The notes beneath the pieces are model-generated. The model saw only the letters and a program-made list of their open reading frames with translations. It made no database searches and was not told the origin of the DNA. This document shows, piece after piece, positions 13,579 to 22,413 of a stretch of DNA of 23,650 bases. The position numbers were made by a program, and so were the translations under genes. The stretch is from a virus, in IMG/VR virus record IMGVR_UViG_3300010883_000485, positions 1 through 23,650 of that record, one strand, 5' to 3'. The first letter of the stretch is position 1. The number at the start of each line of letters is the position of its first letter.

Positions 13579-15596
13579 CAAATCGTATCCCTATCGCTGT
13601 GGAGCTTCACGGGTCCCTGGATCCTCAACATGGGGTGTATGGGGGGGCGCACGATGTGAGCGAGTTTGTGACGGCGTGCTCGTGGTCGTGCTCGGTCCGA
13701 TCACCTTGGGAGTCCATTAACGTAAGCTTGACTATCCCACTAGCTCTTGTTGACAAGGTGCTACCTGGTGAGGTTGTCAAGTTAGGTCAAGGGGGCAATG
13801 CCAAAGCACAATGGCGGGGCGCAACCCGTATCCCGCACTCCGCGTACTGGCTTATTATCCGCGATACGGAGGTTATTCCCGAAGGGAGCCCCCCCGTGGC
13901 CCTCGCTTGGGGAAAAGTGGACTCTGTCACTATTGTCCGTGGGGTAGACCAATCGAGCGGTGGTCACTACTGCGAAGTGACCATATCTGCTACGTCTTGG
14001 GCTGCGCTGTTAGAAGAGACCAAACCCCTGATCACGTATGCAACGACGGGCGGTACCATTGCGTCATCTTATCTATCGCCTGACAGCTTTATCATCGCTT
14101 TTCTGCATCATTTAGACGTTTTAATGACGCTCGACACAGGCTTCAACTTGGGGCGTGCGCTCCAAGCATTTTGGAAAGTGGGGCTCGCCCGCGGGGACCA
14201 CTGGCTCAACCTGCCGGATTCAATGTTTATGGCCCCCGCCCAAACTGCCAGGGTCCCGTTCTCCGACATTCCGATTGTGTACGCAGGGAGTGACACTGTG
14301 GCAGGGGTATCGTGCGGCGCAGACATGCTCGCGCCCTCCTTCGCAGTTGCCAACACGGTGCTGCATGTCCCTGGTGGGATCCCAAAGAACATAGGAGGCT
14401 TTGGGAGCCCTATGTCATCTACCTGGTGGGGTATGCTCACAGGCATGTTTTCCGCTGACCCAAACGTGGTCGAGCTATTCCCGGTGCTAGATGTGCCTGA
14501 CTACGAAGACCCCGCAGGCACCAAGGCTCCTGCGAGCGCCGCGGCGGGCCAGGGGGTCATTATCTCACAGAAAGCAACGCCGGAGAAAACATTTGCGGCG
14601 GATATGAGCTACCCTCGCTCCCTCAAGGAAGCGTGGACTAACGCAAAAGGCGGGATCTCAGGGCAAAGCGCAAACTACCAGCGGATTGTGACCGCTTTAG
14701 GCGGTAGCCGTCCCGCCGTGATCTATCGCATGAAGCCTTTTGTCATGCCATTTGATGCTGACACTCAAGCTCGTTGGTTTATGAGTGCTCCCCTCCAGGG
14801 AGGGAAAGCTCCTACCCGAGCCGAAGCGAGGGCCAAGCTGACAACCTGCAACGCGAGCCTTGTAAATCAGCGGCTCGTTAGTCAATCGAAAACTCCACCC
14901 TTTGAGGCTGTCGACGGGGGCGGCCTTCCTGCGCTGCACAAAACGCCTAACAGCTACCAGATTTTCGCTCACGACATCTTCGACTACACGGAGACGGTTG
15001 ACGATGCCCATATCGTGAATGGCGTTGTGGTTTACCCACCAAACATGACGGGCGTCCAAGGCACTTTGGCCTGGGATTCCGGGTTAGTCGCGCCTCCTAT
15101 ATTTCACTGGGACAGCCCCCGCGAATACGGGGCTCGTATGTTCGAGCTGTCTTGGCCGTTTCTTGGGGATCAGAAAGAAGTATCTACACTGTACTACGCG
15201 GGGCTTGCCGAGATGGTGTATGCCATTGTGGCCACGCCTGGCAAAGAGCCGGTGATCCAGTCAGGGAGCGCCAGCGTTACTTATCGACCACGCGCTCGTG
15301 CGGGGCACTGGTTCAATTTGTCCCAACGGGAGAGTTTTGCAAATACCAGGATTTTTAGACAACCATCGGGCGATAGTTGGACCTCAGACCGGCTCGGCTA
15401 TGCCAGCTCTGTGACACATTCTGTGTCGCTTGGGCAGAATGGCGAATATCAAACGGGGACAGAGATCCAATTCGAGCGCATATTGCGCAACCAGAGTGCT
15501 GGCAAGACCCAGACTTTCACTACTTTAGGCGCGTGTCCCGCACGCCTAACCACGACTGCTCAGGCCGCGTACCTGGCACCCTTCAAGTATTCCTGA
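13575..15596 (+). CDS. Baseplate hub protein, Mu gp44 / T4 gp27-like candidate
   Basis: Encodes 673 residues from TTG 13575, which overlaps the tape measure stop (TTGA). No good SD is visible, so translation is probably coupled. The N-terminal 150 residues are strand-rich with a 'SWSCSVRSPWESINVSLTIP' segment as seen in hub domains. The C-terminus has 'RARAGHWFNLSQRE', then 'GYASSVTHSVSLGQNGEYQT' and 'EIQFERIL', the pattern of hub proteins where 'Y.V.sVsHsv' precedes the last strands. The middle (about 230-520) is a large region of unknown fold. Hub proteins form the trimeric ring joining tube and spike. The position after the tape measure and before a spike-like gene supports this. Confidence 0.68.
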   Translation: MTNRIPIAVELHGSLDPQHGVYGGAHDVSEFVTACSWSCSVRSPWESINVSLTIPLALVDKVLPGEVVKLGQGGNAKAQWRGATRIPHSAYWLIIRDTEVIPEGSPPVALAWGKVDSVTIVRGVDQSSGGHYCEVTISATSWAALLEETKPLITYATTGGTIASSYLSPDSFIIAFLHHLDVLMTLDTGFNLGRALQAFWKVGLARGDHWLNLPDSMFMAPAQTARVPFSDIPIVYAGSDTVAGVSCGADMLAPSFAVANTVLHVPGGIPKNIGGFGSPMSSTWWGMLTGMFSADPNVVELFPVLDVPDYEDPAGTKAPASAAAGQGVIISQKATPEKTFAADMSYPRSLKEAWTNAKGGISGQSANYQRIVTALGGSRPAVIYRMKPFVMPFDADTQARWFMSAPLQGGKAPTRAEARAKLTTCNASLVNQRLVSQSKTPPFEAVDGGGLPALHKTPNSYQIFAHDIFDYTETVDDAHIVNGVVVYPPNMTGVQGTLAWDSGLVAPPIFHWDSPREYGARMFELSWPFLGDQKEVSTLYYAGLAEMVYAIVATPGKEPVIQSGSASVTYRPRARAGHWFNLSQRESFANTRIFRQPSGDSWTSDRLGYASSVTHSVSLGQNGEYQTGTEIQFERILRNQSAGKTQTFTTLGACPARLTTTAQAAYLAPFKYS

Positions 15597-16378
15597 TGTT
15601 AAACTTCGCCCTTATGGTGGAAGGCGTCGTGATTGCAACACGCCTCGATGACGACGGGTATTCTGTCGCGGACGTTATGGACGGCAACGGCGCTGTTGCG
15701 TTCGACGTAAGATACCTGCATCAAGGCGGCGGTAAAGCGAATTTGCAATATTGCCCATCTGCTCCATCCCCTCAAGGGTCCCCTGAGACCGCCGAAATAG
15801 CCCGCGTGGGGGCACATGTCCTTGTCGCGATGTCTGGCCCTCGCGGGGTTATCTTGGGGGGGTTAGATTCTCCCCAAATCAGGGATTCCAGGTTTGCCGC
15901 GGGGACAACGAAAGAAAAGGCCCTTGAGATCGCGCAAGGTGAGAATTACCCCGCCGCGGTCTCAATCGAAGATCAATTGCTCCACCAGGACGGTTCGCAG
16001 GTCGTCATAGGCAAAACCGCGGGGATCACACTTGATACAACGGGATTCAACGCGCCGGTTCGTGTCCAGGTTGCTTCAAGCTCATTCTTGCGGATAGCGC
16101 AGGCGGGCGCAGACACTACTGACCATGTTGTCTTGTCAAGGCCCTTGCTCGCAAAACTAGCAGAGCTGGAAGCCACTATCAGCGGCCTCAGAGATCAAGC
16201 AGAAGCTAACACGGCGGCGCTGCATGGCATCCCGCCTGTTATCGCCGTACCAGGCGGTGGTGAGGTTTTGTACGCAGCGCCCGCCATTGCTGATATTCCA
16301 GATTGGGCGCGTGGGGCAAGCGCAAATTATCAAGCGTCGGCTATCCGAATCAGCGAACAGACAGTAGGTGACGAATGA
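15596..16378 (+). CDS. Baseplate spike / central protein candidate
   Basis: Encodes 260 residues from ATG 15596, overlapping the hub stop as TGATG; the frame is open upstream to 15377, but that stretch shadows the hub gene. The N-terminal 110 residues are beta-rich ('VEGVVIATRLDDDGYSVAD', 'VGAHVLVAMSGPRGVILGGL'), compatible with the OB-fold of spike proteins (Mu gp45, P2 gpV, T4 gp5). Residues 110-180 continue with strands ('GSQVVIGKTAGITLDTTGF'). A short coiled coil follows (about residues 180-210, 'LLAKLAELEATISGLRDQ'), then a Pro/Ala-rich tail. I do not see the metal-binding HxH tip of gpV. Position between hub and wedge genes fits a spike or hub adaptor; the identification is tentative. 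Confidence 0.6.
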   Translation: MLNFALMVEGVVIATRLDDDGYSVADVMDGNGAVAFDVRYLHQGGGKANLQYCPSAPSPQGSPETAEIARVGAHVLVAMSGPRGVILGGLDSPQIRDSRFAAGTTKEKALEIAQGENYPAAVSIEDQLLHQDGSQVVIGKTAGITLDTTGFNAPVRVQVASSSFLRIAQAGADTTDHVVLSRPLLAKLAELEATISGLRDQAEANTAALHGIPPVIAVPGGGEVLYAAPAIADIPDWARGASANYQASAIRISEQTVGDE

Positions 16379-18105
16379 GCGGTAATCAGCAAAAAAGCAA
16401 AAAGAGCCTGAGCCTCCCTGTAGGGGCCGCGGGGCTCGGCGGACTCCTGGCAGTACCTATCGCGTATCTTCTCGAATTGTATGTAGACGGCAAGCTCAAG
16501 ACGGCGATTTCATTGCCGAATAGCCCCGAATCCGTACATATGCAACGCCCCACGCCCCTGATGATTCGGCACACGTTGGGGGACTTGCCTCGACGCGAGA
16601 TCGCGCAGGCCAGGAATCGCAATATTACAATCTCTGGCCGGTCGGGGCTGGCCGCTAGGCAGGGATATGCGCGGGACGGCTCGCAGTTTTTTAAGCCAGG
16701 GCCGGAAATCTTGCTTGAGTTTGACGCTTTTCTACAAGAGTACACGCGCCTTTGCGAAGAAAAATCAGCACAGACAATCAACCGCCGTCTTGGGGTTAAA
16801 GGGGCAATGTGGTCTGAAGAGAAAGTGTATCTAGTTTTTCGCGCCCTGGACGAGAAAGTCCACTTGCGCGTAGAGCCCACAAATTGGGTATGGATGAGGG
16901 GCGCGGAGCGGTCCAGGTTCAGCTATGAGTGGCAACTAGCCATGCAAGGCTATGCCTACGCGCCTGACAAGCCCCAAGGGTTTTTTGATGATATGGCTGA
17001 GTGGGGAGACACCGCCGGGGATATGATAGATCTTGTGGCGGGCAGCATCGGACTTGCTGCGAATCTGGCTCACAACTTTACGGCCAGCCTAAACGCATTA
17101 GTTTCGCCCGCTCTCGACGGCCTGCGCCACGCGGCGGAGGCGTTAGATTCTTTACGTGTGGCCGCGGGCGGGCTATCCCGCGTTGGCAAATCCGCGCTCG
17201 CGAAATTCGCCACAGCCGCAGAAGGGTTCAAGGAGTCCTTTCGCCGATGGGAAGAAATGCAAAACCCGTTCTCCGGGGATATGTACAAGCCCGAGATGGC
17301 GCGGATCCGTAAAGTATTCGGCGCGACCGCGGAAGATGCGTCAAAAGCTGCGGGGATTGCTTTAGCCAGCGTTGGCGGCGGGCGAGCAGATACCGCCACC
17401 GCCGAGCTGGAACAAGCACTCACGCCGCCAGGGGAGGACGGCGGGGAGTCGCCCGCCCTGCGTCATGGGCAGCGGTACCGGGATCGCAGGGATGCCCAAA
17501 GTGCATCTATCGCCTATCGGATTCGTCCAGGCGACTCTCTGTTTACGCTCGCGGAGCGGTTCTTCGGCGCGGCGGAGCGGTGGGTAGACATCGCGTGGCT
17601 AAACGGGTTTCAGGACGCTTCCACAGCGGGAGACGGGTCAACGCTACGAGCGGGGCAAGTTATCCGTGTTCCAGGAGACGCGGACCCCTCCGCGGTAAGC
17701 GCCTTTCCTAATGTTCGAACGCTTGACGACATCTTAGCACGCGACGTGTATATTAATTTTAAGACTTGGGACCTGGAGCCCCTGGGCGCAGGCGACATAC
17801 GCACCGTCGCGGGGGCCGCGAACCTAGAGCAGGCGCTTGGCAATAGGGTACTTACAGAGCGCGGAGAATGCCCCCTTTTCTCGCGGTACGGCCTGCCCGT
17901 GTCCGTAGGGATGAAAACAAACCCTCGCCTTGCTGGATATATAGGTGCTCATGTTCAAGATCAAATGCTTGCCGATCCGCGTGTGGTCGAAGTGGCAAAC
18001 ATCGTTGTTTTAGACGAGGGTGACACAATATCTGTATCTGCTACACTAACTCCGATCACTGGTTCAGACATTGAGATGATCACGCCCGTTCGCGGAGAAA
18101 ACTGA
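16375..18105 (+). CDS. Baseplate protein joining a LysM domain to a gp25/gpW-like wedge domain
   Basis: Encodes 576 residues from ATG 16375 (ATGA overlap, AGGTG at 16366-16370). The N-terminal 200 residues are an unrecognised domain ending in an 'RFSYEWQLAMQGYAYAP' segment; an alanine-rich helical region (about 200-350) follows. Residues 381-434 are a LysM domain ('YRIRPGDSLFTLAERFFG', ending 'LRAGQVIRVPG'). Residues 445-576 resemble gp25/gpW wedge proteins: 'LEQALGNRVLTERGE' with the T-x-x-G-E core (T494, G497, E498), 'RYG' near 505, 'DPR' at 534-536 and the final strands 'DTISVSATLTPI'. LysM domains bind peptidoglycan or, in baseplates, act as assembly modules, as in T4 gp53. In most myoviruses these functions are on separate proteins. 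Confidence 0.78.
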   Translation: MSGNQQKSKKSLSLPVGAAGLGGLLAVPIAYLLELYVDGKLKTAISLPNSPESVHMQRPTPLMIRHTLGDLPRREIAQARNRNITISGRSGLAARQGYARDGSQFFKPGPEILLEFDAFLQEYTRLCEEKSAQTINRRLGVKGAMWSEEKVYLVFRALDEKVHLRVEPTNWVWMRGAERSRFSYEWQLAMQGYAYAPDKPQGFFDDMAEWGDTAGDMIDLVAGSIGLAANLAHNFTASLNALVSPALDGLRHAAEALDSLRVAAGGLSRVGKSALAKFATAAEGFKESFRRWEEMQNPFSGDMYKPEMARIRKVFGATAEDASKAAGIALASVGGGRADTATAELEQALTPPGEDGGESPALRHGQRYRDRRDAQSASIAYRIRPGDSLFTLAERFFGAAERWVDIAWLNGFQDASTAGDGSTLRAGQVIRVPGDADPSAVSAFPNVRTLDDILARDVYINFKTWDLEPLGAGDIRTVAGAANLEQALGNRVLTERGECPLFSRYGLPVSVGMKTNPRLAGYIGAHVQDQMLADPRVVEVANIVVLDEGDTISVSATLTPITGSDIEMITPVRGEN

Positions 18106-18106
18106 T

Positions 18107-19552
18107 ATGGCCTATGTCCCTAGATCGTCTTCTGACATTTTGCGCGATTTGATCGCAGGCGTCGTTGCGCGGTCGGAGCTAAACGACGTGGCGGAGGGCT
18201 CCGTTCTCAGCCAGATCCTAAGTGTCGTTGCTCTTGAGCTATCATCGGCAGAGTTTCGCATGTCGCGGATCCGTGATTCTTTTTTCTTGGAAGCCGTCAC
18301 GGGCGGCGACCTCGACGACCGAGCGGCAGAGTTGCCGCCGCGAGGACTCGCCCGACTACCCGCAACCGCGGCTAGTGGGGGCGCTTTGCGAATTACGCGG
18401 GAAGCGGCAGGGGCCGCAGTCGCTTCTACGCTACCTCGCGGCGCTACCTTTGGGCGAGTCGATGATCCTGGTTTGGTGTACGTGACACTTGCGTCGCATG
18501 ATTTTGATGTGGGCGTCACCGTCATTAACAATGTAGACGTTGTGTGCGCCGCGGTTGGTGCTGCGGGCAATGCCTCAATAGGCACTATTTCTACAATTAC
18601 TGCTGCTCCCCCCTTTGTAATCGCAGTAGAGCAGATGCTACCCACCGTAGGTGGGCAGGCAGGAGAGACAGACGATCAGCTTCGTTCGCGAGCGCGGGCC
18701 TATCTGTCGAGCTTGAGCCGTTGTCAACCAACAGCTATCGAATACGCAGTACGAACATTCATCGCCTCCGATAGTACCCGAGTGCGTTATGCCAGCCTTT
18801 ACGAAGATCCCCACCGCCGCGGCTACAGCGAGATTGTGGTGGATGACGGCTCCGCGTTTCAGGGGATTGACCAGGCGGGGCGCTCTGTGGATGGGATTAT
18901 CCCAAGGGGCGGAATCACGATTTTATCACACGAAGCCCCTGCCGTTGCGCCCATAATGCAAATCCGCAGATATGTTAACAATGTGGAAGTAGACCCCGTT
19001 CTCCCAGACGCTTTTATTTCAATCCCAGAGCGTGGCATCGTTCACATTATTGATCCTGATGCTTTTTCGCCAGGTGACAAGTGGGAGATCTCTCTCCAAA
19101 ACGGGGCGCAGCCTAACAGTCAATATCGCGTGTACGGCGGGGCACTAATCCCTGAGATCCAAAGGATGATCGAGGGGGATCTTGACGACCCCACACAATC
19201 ACCTGGCTTGCGAGCTGCGGGCACGCGGGTTCGCGTGGTACCTCCCACCGTGCAAGAGATCCAACTCGATATTCACGTAGTGCCCGTCAACGGTGTGGAC
19301 TTTGTCGCCGTCGCCGCCGCGGTCGAAATCGCCACAATCGCTTTTGTGGGGAATCTCAAGCCAGGCGAGTCGTTGGTTGTCGCGAAGCTAATTGATCGAC
19401 TGATGGACAACGAGGATTTGCAAAATATCCACCTGTATGAGGGGCTTGTCGAGCCCGCAGTGCTCCTGAGTGACACTCAGACACAGAATGCAAGACATGT
19501 ACTCAGAACAACGCCCGATAGAGTGCGGATTATCCCGCCCGTGGAGATCTAA
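18107..19552 (+). CDS. Baseplate wedge protein, gpJ / Mu gp47-like
   Basis: Encodes 481 residues from ATG 18107 with GGAG at 18094-18097. It has the layout of the baseplate J family (P2 gpJ, Mu gp47, T4 gp6): an N-terminal helical part ('DLIAGVVARSELNDVAEGSV'), a 'FFLEAVTGGDLDDRAAELPP' region, an 'LPRGATF' strand region, 'GETDDQLRSRARAYLSSLSR' near residue 190, and a C-terminal domain with 'IQLDIHVVPVNGVDF' and 'GESLVVAKLIDRLM'. These proteins form the wedge ring around the hub that transmits the contraction signal. The gp25-like module just upstream is its usual partner. Confidence 0.88.
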   Translation: MAYVPRSSSDILRDLIAGVVARSELNDVAEGSVLSQILSVVALELSSAEFRMSRIRDSFFLEAVTGGDLDDRAAELPPRGLARLPATAASGGALRITREAAGAAVASTLPRGATFGRVDDPGLVYVTLASHDFDVGVTVINNVDVVCAAVGAAGNASIGTISTITAAPPFVIAVEQMLPTVGGQAGETDDQLRSRARAYLSSLSRCQPTAIEYAVRTFIASDSTRVRYASLYEDPHRRGYSEIVVDDGSAFQGIDQAGRSVDGIIPRGGITILSHEAPAVAPIMQIRRYVNNVEVDPVLPDAFISIPERGIVHIIDPDAFSPGDKWEISLQNGAQPNSQYRVYGGALIPEIQRMIEGDLDDPTQSPGLRAAGTRVRVVPPTVQEIQLDIHVVPVNGVDFVAVAAAVEIATIAFVGNLKPGESLVVAKLIDRLMDNEDLQNIHLYEGLVEPAVLLSDTQTQNARHVLRTTPDRVRIIPPVEI

Positions 19553-19555
19553 CCA

Positions 19556-22411
19556 ATGGCACGCAAAGAAGTCATATTAACACCCCAAGAACGGTTTGAC
19601 ATTGTTGATGCAACCGCTCTCCAGACGCTCACGTATTCATACATTGGCGAAGCACTCGGCGGAATAATGGGGTGGGGTGCTGGTATGCTCACGCCCCTGC
19701 CTATAACTTATCAGGAAGATGGGCAGTCCACAGAAGTAACTCTGGGCGGGGTTTTTGCTTTTTATCAGTCGACGACTGCGGCCCCTGCCACAACAGGCGA
19801 AGTCATTGTATACAACCCGCAGAGCCCTGCGCAGACGACGACAACTATTGATTTCGCGCAAGCACGCGCCGCGGCCACGGTCTACTACTTCGGTAATGAC
19901 ATTGTGCCCGCACGCTTTACGGGCGAGGGGCCGATGGGCAACGGAGGTTTCCCGTTGCTTTGGGCACGCGCAGCCACCCTGAGCGGTGGTCAAGATGCGC
20001 GGAGGCAATGGTCTGTCGCGTCGCAAACGGAAGTCCCTGTCACACTCAATACGCGAGAACAGACCTATGTAGAGTTTCAGCTCGCGGACGCCTTGGCAGG
20101 CCCTCCAGACGATAACTTAGGCCTATGGGCTCCCATTGCAAAGGTTGTAGGGTGGGCCGACGTAGCGGGGACGCTGACACGGCCACAGCTCCAAGAGATC
20201 AGCGTGTGGGACAACCTGACGTGGTTTCGTAAAACATCGCAAGCGGGGACAGATCGCGACGGGGATAATGCCCTTGATGATTTCTGGTCGCAATTAAGCA
20301 GCAATACCGCGGCTGGCCAGATCATGAGTATCGCGGGGGCAGATGCTCCTTGGGCGAGCCGTTGGCACTCCATGTTTTCTGATCGTGTCGGCGTGGCGGG
20401 GGCGGGGCTCCAACAGCCTGTATTTCAGGCCGCGGACTTGGTTTCTTGGCTACGGGACGCGGGAAGCCCGCTTGACGCGGGGAGTCTGTACTACCCCCAA
20501 TCTCTTGCCGCCGCCGATGCGCTCGCTACGAACCCTGCGACGGGCACGGGGGGCATCGTTGATGTGCTTAACGCCATCCGTGCAATTGTAAAAAACCTAG
20601 CCTGCGAAGGGATCCGCGATTATCCTCAAGGGGTATCTACAGACGATCACCCTTTTGCTGCGCTGACCTACAGCAACCGCGTGGCCAACACGCTAGGGAC
20701 TCCCTACGGGGCACTGACCGCCGCAGAGACCGCGAACGTACACGCCATCGCCTTAGCCTCCGATGCCAAACTAAAGCTACACGGCGATCCCGATGCGCAA
20801 TGGCACGCGAAGCCGCTACGCTCGGTTAACGCGCTATCCATCGAGCAGGTCGTACAAAATGAGACCATAAAGAAGCTCGAAGCAGATTTGACCGCCGCAG
20901 AGACCGCCCATGCCGCTTTAGCCGCTCGCGTGATCGCTCTCGAAGCGAATGATCCCTTTCAAAATGCCCCTTTTCACCGAATCGAGCCCCTGCTCCCGCT
21001 GGCCGTGGTCTCGTTTCGGCCTACATACAGTCACGCCAGCGGTCAAATGGGCGTGAGGTGCGGCCCCCCAAATATTGTCGCGGGGGCGAAGTTTCAGATG
21101 CTTGCCGACGGGTACTCCCTGACAAACTACGCCAGTGGGTACGTCGAGATCACGTTGGACGAGGCGCTTGTCCACCAGAACATCGTATACAACGACTTCC
21201 GGTACTGCCCGATCTTCGCGCAGCCTGTACACATTCAAGGCGACGGAGGATGGCTAACCCCTTCTGGGCTTGTGTACGCGGGCGGCGGTGAGGATGCGCG
21301 TACTTTCGATCTCAATTCTACCGAGGCCTACGAGACGCAGCAAAAAGAAGCCGCGCAAGTCCTCGCACAGTTTGGTAATTTTTTTCAATGCACACTCAAC
21401 GTCGTGATCATGGAAGGTCCTACCCCCCGTATCCGCGTGTACCCCGTGTCAACGGTGCCCGATTATGTGGGCCAGGGGAAAAACCTTCGCGGCTATCCCC
21501 ACATGCACGAGATTATGCACTGGTACGAGAATGACGTGAACGATGGCCGCGAATGGCATTGGGCATCAACCGATTTCGGGATGCGGTGGGGAACCGGCCA
21601 GCCTGGACGAATGATCTTTGGCGACGTGACTAACCCACTAGCTCAGTGGCGGGCGGGGTTCTTTGGCAATCCTGGAGGCATCCCTGCCTCGCAGCTACCT
21701 GCATACGTTATCAACGGCGTCCCACAAGCCAATGCCCAAAACATTGGGTTCGGCAGCTCGGGGGGCGGAGCGATAAATGACCTCAAGGATATGGTATGGG
21801 GAGTACGGCAGGTAGGTGCTAATGGCGCAGTTTCCACAGACGACATGCGGGGTGGAGCCCCTCGACTGACATACCTTCGGCCTGACAGATACCATTATGG
21901 CAAGCCAGAAGGCAGCGGCTCCTATGACGCGGCACAACCTCACCTATTCTTAAATGCGGCATCTCGTACAGATCCAACTACTCACGGGGATGAGTCGATG
22001 GGCGCGGTGGATGGGTCTGCTGGACCTACAACCGAGAACCTACGCGCTAACGGACAATCCCGCTGTGCCAACGGGAGGTTTATGCCCGCGTTTCACTTGG
22101 TCGTCTATCGTCCTGAGTTTACCACCTTGGGAGGCGGCGAAGGAGCGGACTCCGTTAACCACATCGGGCCAGGTGCAGGATGGTGGGTGCCCGACGGGCA
22201 ATTGCCCGTGGCGGGAGCCCCTAATCCCGACGTGGGATTCTATTTTGGCGTGGATTACCACCACAACGCCAGGGCGCAGAGCACAGTTGGGCGCGACTAC
22301 TTCTATGATGGGACAAGCACCAGCGACGCAACATCCGCGGGACCTGGTGACAGTGGGGATGTATCGAGGGTCCATACGGGCGCTACCCGTGATCAAGCAC
22401 AGGAAGACTAA
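19556..22411 (+). CDS. Large unrecognised tail protein (baseplate appendage or receptor-binding candidate)
   Basis: Encodes 951 residues from ATG 19556 (GGAG 19543-19546). Three parts are visible. Residues 1 to about 220 are beta-rich with a 'VTLGGVFAFYQS' start, suitable for docking to the baseplate. About 220-435 is mixed and alanine-rich. A clear short coiled coil follows (about 438-465, 'IKKLEADLTAAETAHAALAA'). Residues 470-951 form a large aromatic- and glycine-rich beta-type region ending in 'GVDYHHNARAQS' and a Ser/Thr/Gly tail. The coiled coil suggests a trimer with a C-terminal head, as in receptor-binding proteins; an HEIMH motif occurs at 651-655. Its place after gpJ, where other myoviruses carry gpI or fibre genes, supports a peripheral role. 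I recognise no family. Confidence 0.6.
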   Translation: MARKEVILTPQERFDIVDATALQTLTYSYIGEALGGIMGWGAGMLTPLPITYQEDGQSTEVTLGGVFAFYQSTTAAPATTGEVIVYNPQSPAQTTTTIDFAQARAAATVYYFGNDIVPARFTGEGPMGNGGFPLLWARAATLSGGQDARRQWSVASQTEVPVTLNTREQTYVEFQLADALAGPPDDNLGLWAPIAKVVGWADVAGTLTRPQLQEISVWDNLTWFRKTSQAGTDRDGDNALDDFWSQLSSNTAAGQIMSIAGADAPWASRWHSMFSDRVGVAGAGLQQPVFQAADLVSWLRDAGSPLDAGSLYYPQSLAAADALATNPATGTGGIVDVLNAIRAIVKNLACEGIRDYPQGVSTDDHPFAALTYSNRVANTLGTPYGALTAAETANVHAIALASDAKLKLHGDPDAQWHAKPLRSVNALSIEQVVQNETIKKLEADLTAAETAHAALAARVIALEANDPFQNAPFHRIEPLLPLAVVSFRPTYSHASGQMGVRCGPPNIVAGAKFQMLADGYSLTNYASGYVEITLDEALVHQNIVYNDFRYCPIFAQPVHIQGDGGWLTPSGLVYAGGGEDARTFDLNSTEAYETQQKEAAQVLAQFGNFFQCTLNVVIMEGPTPRIRVYPVSTVPDYVGQGKNLRGYPHMHEIMHWYENDVNDGREWHWASTDFGMRWGTGQPGRMIFGDVTNPLAQWRAGFFGNPGGIPASQLPAYVINGVPQANAQNIGFGSSGGGAINDLKDMVWGVRQVGANGAVSTDDMRGGAPRLTYLRPDRYHYGKPEGSGSYDAAQPHLFLNAASRTDPTTHGDESMGAVDGSAGPTTENLRANGQSRCANGRFMPAFHLVVYRPEFTTLGGGEGADSVNHIGPGAGWWVPDGQLPVAGAPNPDVGFYFGVDYHHNARAQSTVGRDYFYDGTSTSDATSAGPGDSGDVSRVHTGATRDQAQED

Positions 22412-22413
22412 AT

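Noticed and set aside
15377-15595. Upstream extension of the spike-like gene
   Set aside because: It runs in another frame through the conserved C-terminus of the hub gene; ATG 15596 with TGATG coupling is more natural.
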